The notes under the pieces were generated by a model, which was not told the origin of the DNA, searched no databases, and saw only the letters and a program-made list of their open reading frames with translations. From NCBI GenBank assembly GCA_015487905.1, contig WFOX01000073.1, positions 1 to 7,992 on the forward strand: DNA of 7,992 nt. Reading direction: 5' to 3'. Numbering within the stretch: position 1 is the first letter of the stretch; each line of letters starts with the position of its first letter. Origin of the DNA: Mariprofundales bacterium. Its GTDB lineage: Bacteria > Pseudomonadota > Zetaproteobacteria > Mariprofundales > S012-25. Below, piece after piece: positions 6,175-7,992 of this stretch. A program made the translations under genes and the position numbers.

Positions 6175-7179
6175 TCAAAGTTGCGCCCATGTCCCTTGCC
6201 AATTGATGGGCTTGCCGTTTGCGTCCACGCCCGTGATCTGCACCGTCGTGGCGCTAATAGGCTGCACTTGCACATACGAACCGTTCGCGCCGCGCAGCAC
6301 AAGCGGGCCGCCGCTGGAAGGATACAAATCCGTGGCATTCGCGAACACAAGCGGCGTGGTCGTGCTGATGTCCACATAGCCGAAGCTGCTGTGGTAATAG
6401 CGCCCGCTGATCGCAAGGGTATAGCTCGTCACAAATTGCCAGCTCGGGGAATAGACGGCCGTCAATGTATAGTTTTGCAGCTTGGCTTGGATACCCGAAG
6501 CGCTGTCCTGTGCGACCAGGCTGATCGTTTGCGTGCGCGTATTCGTTCCCACATTCAGGCTCTCCGTGATGGAGCCGCTTGCGCTTTGCACGGTGTAGCC
6601 GAAATCAAAGGAAATGCGCGGGATATTGATCTGCGCGCTCGTGATGGCCCCAGTCGTCGGATCCACGCCGTTTACGCTCACCGTGATGGAGCCATCGGCG
6701 GTCACCCCCGTGCCATCGTTGCAGCGAGAAAAGCTGAGCGTAAGCGAGCCGGTGCCCGCGGTCGTGTCCACGCTGCCCGAAACCGCCCAGCTTCCCGAAA
6801 CTGCGCAAGCGCCGGAGTTGTTGATCTGCTGCACTGCGCCATAGACAGGCCGCGCGCTTTGCCATGCGCGTTTTGCGCCCTCATGCGCTTTTTGCGAAAT
6901 CCAACTGATCATCATGCGCGTGCGCGGCGTGCTGGCACGCGTTTGCGCAGCGCCCGTTACCGAAAGCGAAGCACCCACCTGGTAACCGCCGAGAGTGCCA
7001 CGGGCCAGCGTCCGGGCATTGTTGGGGTTCACGGATGCCGGATTGGTCGCTCCCGTATAGTGAAGCGCACCGGCCCCTTGAGAGCCACCGCTTGCCGCAC
7101 CGCCGCCACCGCCGCCACAACCGGCCAGCAGCGCAGCGAGGCCCATCGCCACAGCGAGACTTGTCTTCGTGCCTTGCAT
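6175..7179 (-). CDS. Predicted lipoprotein of unknown function
   Basis: A 334-residue exported lipoprotein that I do not recognise. The signal peptide is clear: a short Lys-containing start, hydrophobic LAVAMGLAALLAG, and lipobox L18-A19-G20-C21. Gly at +2 favours sorting to the outer membrane. A flexible linker follows, with six Gly (22-27) and further Gly/Ser/Ala. The mature part is rich in Ser, Thr, Gly and alternating hydrophobics, suggesting an all-beta fold. Cys125 and Cys153 sit in a GACAVSGSW...LSFSRCNDG context and may form a disulfide. A short internal duplication AVSGSW/AVSGS lies at 126-136. Residues 84-112 are basic (PRTR, KAHEGAKR). The start has GAGGAGGG seven bases upstream and a strong terminator follows the gene. 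Neighbours give no functional hint. A surface or periplasmic binding or structural role is possible but unproven. Confidence 0.85.
   Translation of the reverse strand: MQGTKTSLAVAMGLAALLAGCGGGGGGAASGGSQGAGALHYTGATNPASVNPNNARTLARGTLGGYQVGASLSVTGAAQTRASTPRTRMMISWISQKAHEGAKRAWQSARPVYGAVQQINNSGACAVSGSWAVSGSVDTTAGTGSLTLSFSRCNDGTGVTADGSITVSVNGVDPTTGAITSAQINIPRISFDFGYTVQSASGSITESLNVGTNTRTQTISLVAQDSASGIQAKLQNYTLTAVYSPSWQFVTSYTLAISGRYYHSSFGYVDISTTTPLVFANATDLYPSSGGPLVLRGANGSYVQVQPISATTVQITGVDANGKPINWQGTWAQL
6772..6807. repeat. Imperfect 18-bp tandem duplication in the lipoprotein gene
   Basis: Two adjacent 18-base units (6772-6789 and 6790-6807) differ at three positions. They encode the repeated SGSW-like residues AVSGSWAVSGS of the lipoprotein around 126-136, so the duplication keeps the reading frame. 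Confidence 0.6.
7099..7116. repeat. Two copies of ACCGCCGCC encoding poly-glycine
   Basis: Two perfect 9-base units in tandem encode the six glycines directly after the lipidated cysteine of the lipoprotein. Slippage by whole units would change only linker length. Confidence 0.6.
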
Positions 7180-7182
7180 GAT

Positions 7183-7239
7183 GGTTCCCTCCTCACTTGC
7201 GGTTTGCGGGCCGCAGTGTCCGAAGAGGGAAACCGCAAG
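7183..7239 (-). promoter_or_regulatory. Leader with two competing hairpins over the ribosome-binding site
   Basis: A perfect 10-bp inverted repeat, CTTGCGGTTT (fwd 7196-7205) and AAACCGCAAG (7230-7239), can form a stem just upstream of the ribosome-binding site and leave it free. Alternatively, GAGGGAA (fwd 7225-7231) pairs with TTCCCTC (7185-7191) over seven bases, extendable by two G-C pairs after a one-base bulge, hiding most of the Shine-Dalgarno sequence. The two share bases 7230-7231 and more if extended, so they exclude each other. Regulation is inferred only. Confidence 0.4.
7187..7194 (-). promoter_or_regulatory. Ribosome-binding site of the lipoprotein gene
   Basis: On the minus strand GAGGAGGG precedes the ATG (7177-7179) by seven bases. 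It is a strong Shine-Dalgarno sequence and can be masked by an upstream complementary stretch (fwd 7225-7231). Confidence 0.8.
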
Positions 7240-7245
7240 GCAATC

Positions 7246-7261
7246 TTCACAAAATTGTGAA
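7246..7261. promoter_or_regulatory. Palindrome upstream of the lipoprotein gene, possible operator
   Basis: TTCACAAAATTGTGAA is a 7+2+7 inverted repeat, 67 bases before the lipoprotein ATG and 20 bases after the dapD stop. Being AT-rich in a GC-rich genome, and without a following T-run on the minus strand, it looks more like a dimeric regulator site than a terminator. It does not fit the CRP consensus, whose half-sites are in the opposite order. Confidence 0.4.
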
Positions 7262-7280
7262 CTTATCTTCGTTTGAGGCC

Positions 7281-7992
7281 TTATTCGCGCAACAGCTCCG
7301 TGATGCTCGTCTTGGCGCGGGTTTTCTCATCCACGCGCTTCACGATCACGGCGCAATAGAGATTCGGGCCCCCCTTGCTGCCGGGCATGGAACCCGGCAC
7401 GACGACCGAATAGGGCGGCACCTCGCCGTAGTAGATCTTGCCCGTTTCGCGATCCACGATGCGCGTGGAGCGCCCGATATAGACGCCCATGGAGATGACG
7501 CTGCCACGGCGCACGATCACGCCCTCCACGATCTCCGAGCGCGCGCCGATGAAGCAATCGTCCTCAATGATCGTGGGCCGCGCCTGCAACGGCTCCAGCA
7601 CCCCGCCGATGCCCACACCACCCGAGAGATGCACATTCTTGCCGATCTGCGCGCACGAGCCGACGGTCGCCCAGGTATCCACCATCGTGCCCTCATCCAC
7701 ATAGGCGCCGATATTCACATAGGACGGCATGAGCACGCAGCGCGGCGCGATGTAGGCACCGCGGCGCACGACCGCTGGCGGCACGACGCGAAAGCCCCCC
7801 TTGCGGAACTTGTCCTCGCCCCAGGTCGCGAACTTGAGCGGCACCTTGTCGTAGTAGTTCGTGATGCCGCCGTTGATGACGCGGTTTTCGTGCAGCTTGA
7901 AGTAAAGCAGCACGGCCTTCTTGAGCCACTCATGCACGATCCACTCGCCCTCGTCATTCGGCTCGGCGACACGCGCCGCACCCGTATCCAAA
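7281..7992 (-). CDS. dapD: Tetrahydrodipicolinate N-succinyltransferase DapD, 5' end cut
   Basis: DapD transfers succinyl from succinyl-CoA to L-2,3,4,5-tetrahydrodipicolinate in the succinylase branch of lysine and meso-diaminopimelate synthesis, in the cytoplasm. About 236-237 C-terminal residues are visible and roughly 40 N-terminal ones lie beyond the window end; the frame runs off the edge, so no start is present. The near-invariant stretch LMPSYVNIGAYVDEGTMVDTW, then GSCAQIGKNVHLSGGVGIGG, IIEDDCFIGARSE and ISMGVYIG form the hexapeptide-repeat left-handed beta helix of the trimer. The C-terminal cap carries YGEVPPYSVVVPGSMPG, NLYCAVIVKRVDEKTR and ends in ELLRE. The WLKKAVLLYFKL and GFRVVPPAVVRRGAYIAP segments are also typical. 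The lipoprotein gene follows on the same strand after 101 bases, with no clear terminator between. Confidence 0.97.
   Translation of the reverse strand, partial: LDTGAARVAEPNDEGEWIVHEWLKKAVLLYFKLHENRVINGGITNYYDKVPLKFATWGEDKFRKGGFRVVPPAVVRRGAYIAPRCVLMPSYVNIGAYVDEGTMVDTWATVGSCAQIGKNVHLSGGVGIGGVLEPLQARPTIIEDDCFIGARSEIVEGVIVRRGSVISMGVYIGRSTRIVDRETGKIYYGEVPPYSVVVPGSMPGSKGGPNLYCAVIVKRVDEKTRAKTSITELLRE

Noticed and set aside
6059..6202. 48-residue N-terminal extension of the YbjN-domain protein
   Set aside because: It would run through the intrinsic terminator and the end of the lipoprotein gene, has no ribosome-binding site, and is unlike the family's N-terminus.
6157..7260. A 367-codon plus-strand frame opposite the lipoprotein gene
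   Set aside because: The minus-strand gene has a lipobox, ribosome-binding site and terminator, while this frame has an Arg/His/Ala-rich product without domains.
7246..7261. The palindrome as a dapD terminator or as a CRP site
   Set aside because: The stem is AT-rich and no T-run follows on the minus strand. CRP sites have TGTGA before TCACA, the opposite order.
1..7992. Defence system, mobile element, CRISPR array or biosynthetic cluster
   Set aside because: I checked both strands for nuclease, ATPase, transposase, integrase, phage and array-like repeats and saw none; all substantial genes belong to housekeeping or transport families except the lipoprotein.

Overview
The window reads as an ordinary chromosomal segment of a GC-rich Gram-negative proteobacterium. 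A lipoprotein with a lipobox, DapD of the succinylase lysine pathway and a LysR-YeiH pair all fit this. The DapD C-terminal half has a YGEVPPYSVVV stretch and a KRVDEKTR motif that, from memory of the family, look more alphaproteobacterial than enterobacterial, so Alphaproteobacteria is my tentative guess; the window alone does not settle it. Coding is dense: no gene-free stretch exceeds about 120 bases, and no tRNA, rRNA, insertion sequence, CRISPR array or phage gene is visible.

Layout. 1-369 (+) is the C-terminal end of a sodium/calcium-exchanger-type antiporter. After 21 bases comes a CPA1/NhaP-like Na+/H+ antiporter (391-1809, +), a probable two-gene ion-antiport operon. This runs tail-to-tail, with a 3-base gap, into a minus-strand cluster: a carboxynorspermidine synthase-type saccharopine dehydrogenase family enzyme (2263-3516) followed 12 bases later by D-aminoacyl-tRNA deacylase dtd (1813-2250). 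Upstream of that pair on the same strand is a LysR regulator (3618-4517), separated by a probable intrinsic terminator. The regulator is divergent from a YeiH-type membrane protein (4638-5630, +), sharing an AT-rich intergenic region that probably holds both promoters and the operator. YeiH converges on a YbjN-domain protein (5627-6058, -); their stop codons overlap within one TTAA. Beyond it lie a strong intrinsic terminator (6126-6154), a predicted outer-membrane lipoprotein of unknown function (6175-7179, -), and the 3' part of dapD (7281 to the window end, -).

Themes. Ion homeostasis (two antiporters), alternative polyamine synthesis and lysine/peptidoglycan precursor synthesis sit side by side. 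Carboxynorspermidine synthase and the lysine pathway both draw on aspartate semialdehyde, but nothing here shows they are co-regulated. The LysR-YeiH pair resembles the YeiE-YeiH arrangement linked to sulfur oxyanion handling.

I found no convincing undescribed multi-gene system. The items most worth a second look are local: the substituted signature motif in Dtd, two competing hairpins over the ribosome-binding site of the lipoprotein gene with a palindrome just upstream, and the lipoprotein itself.
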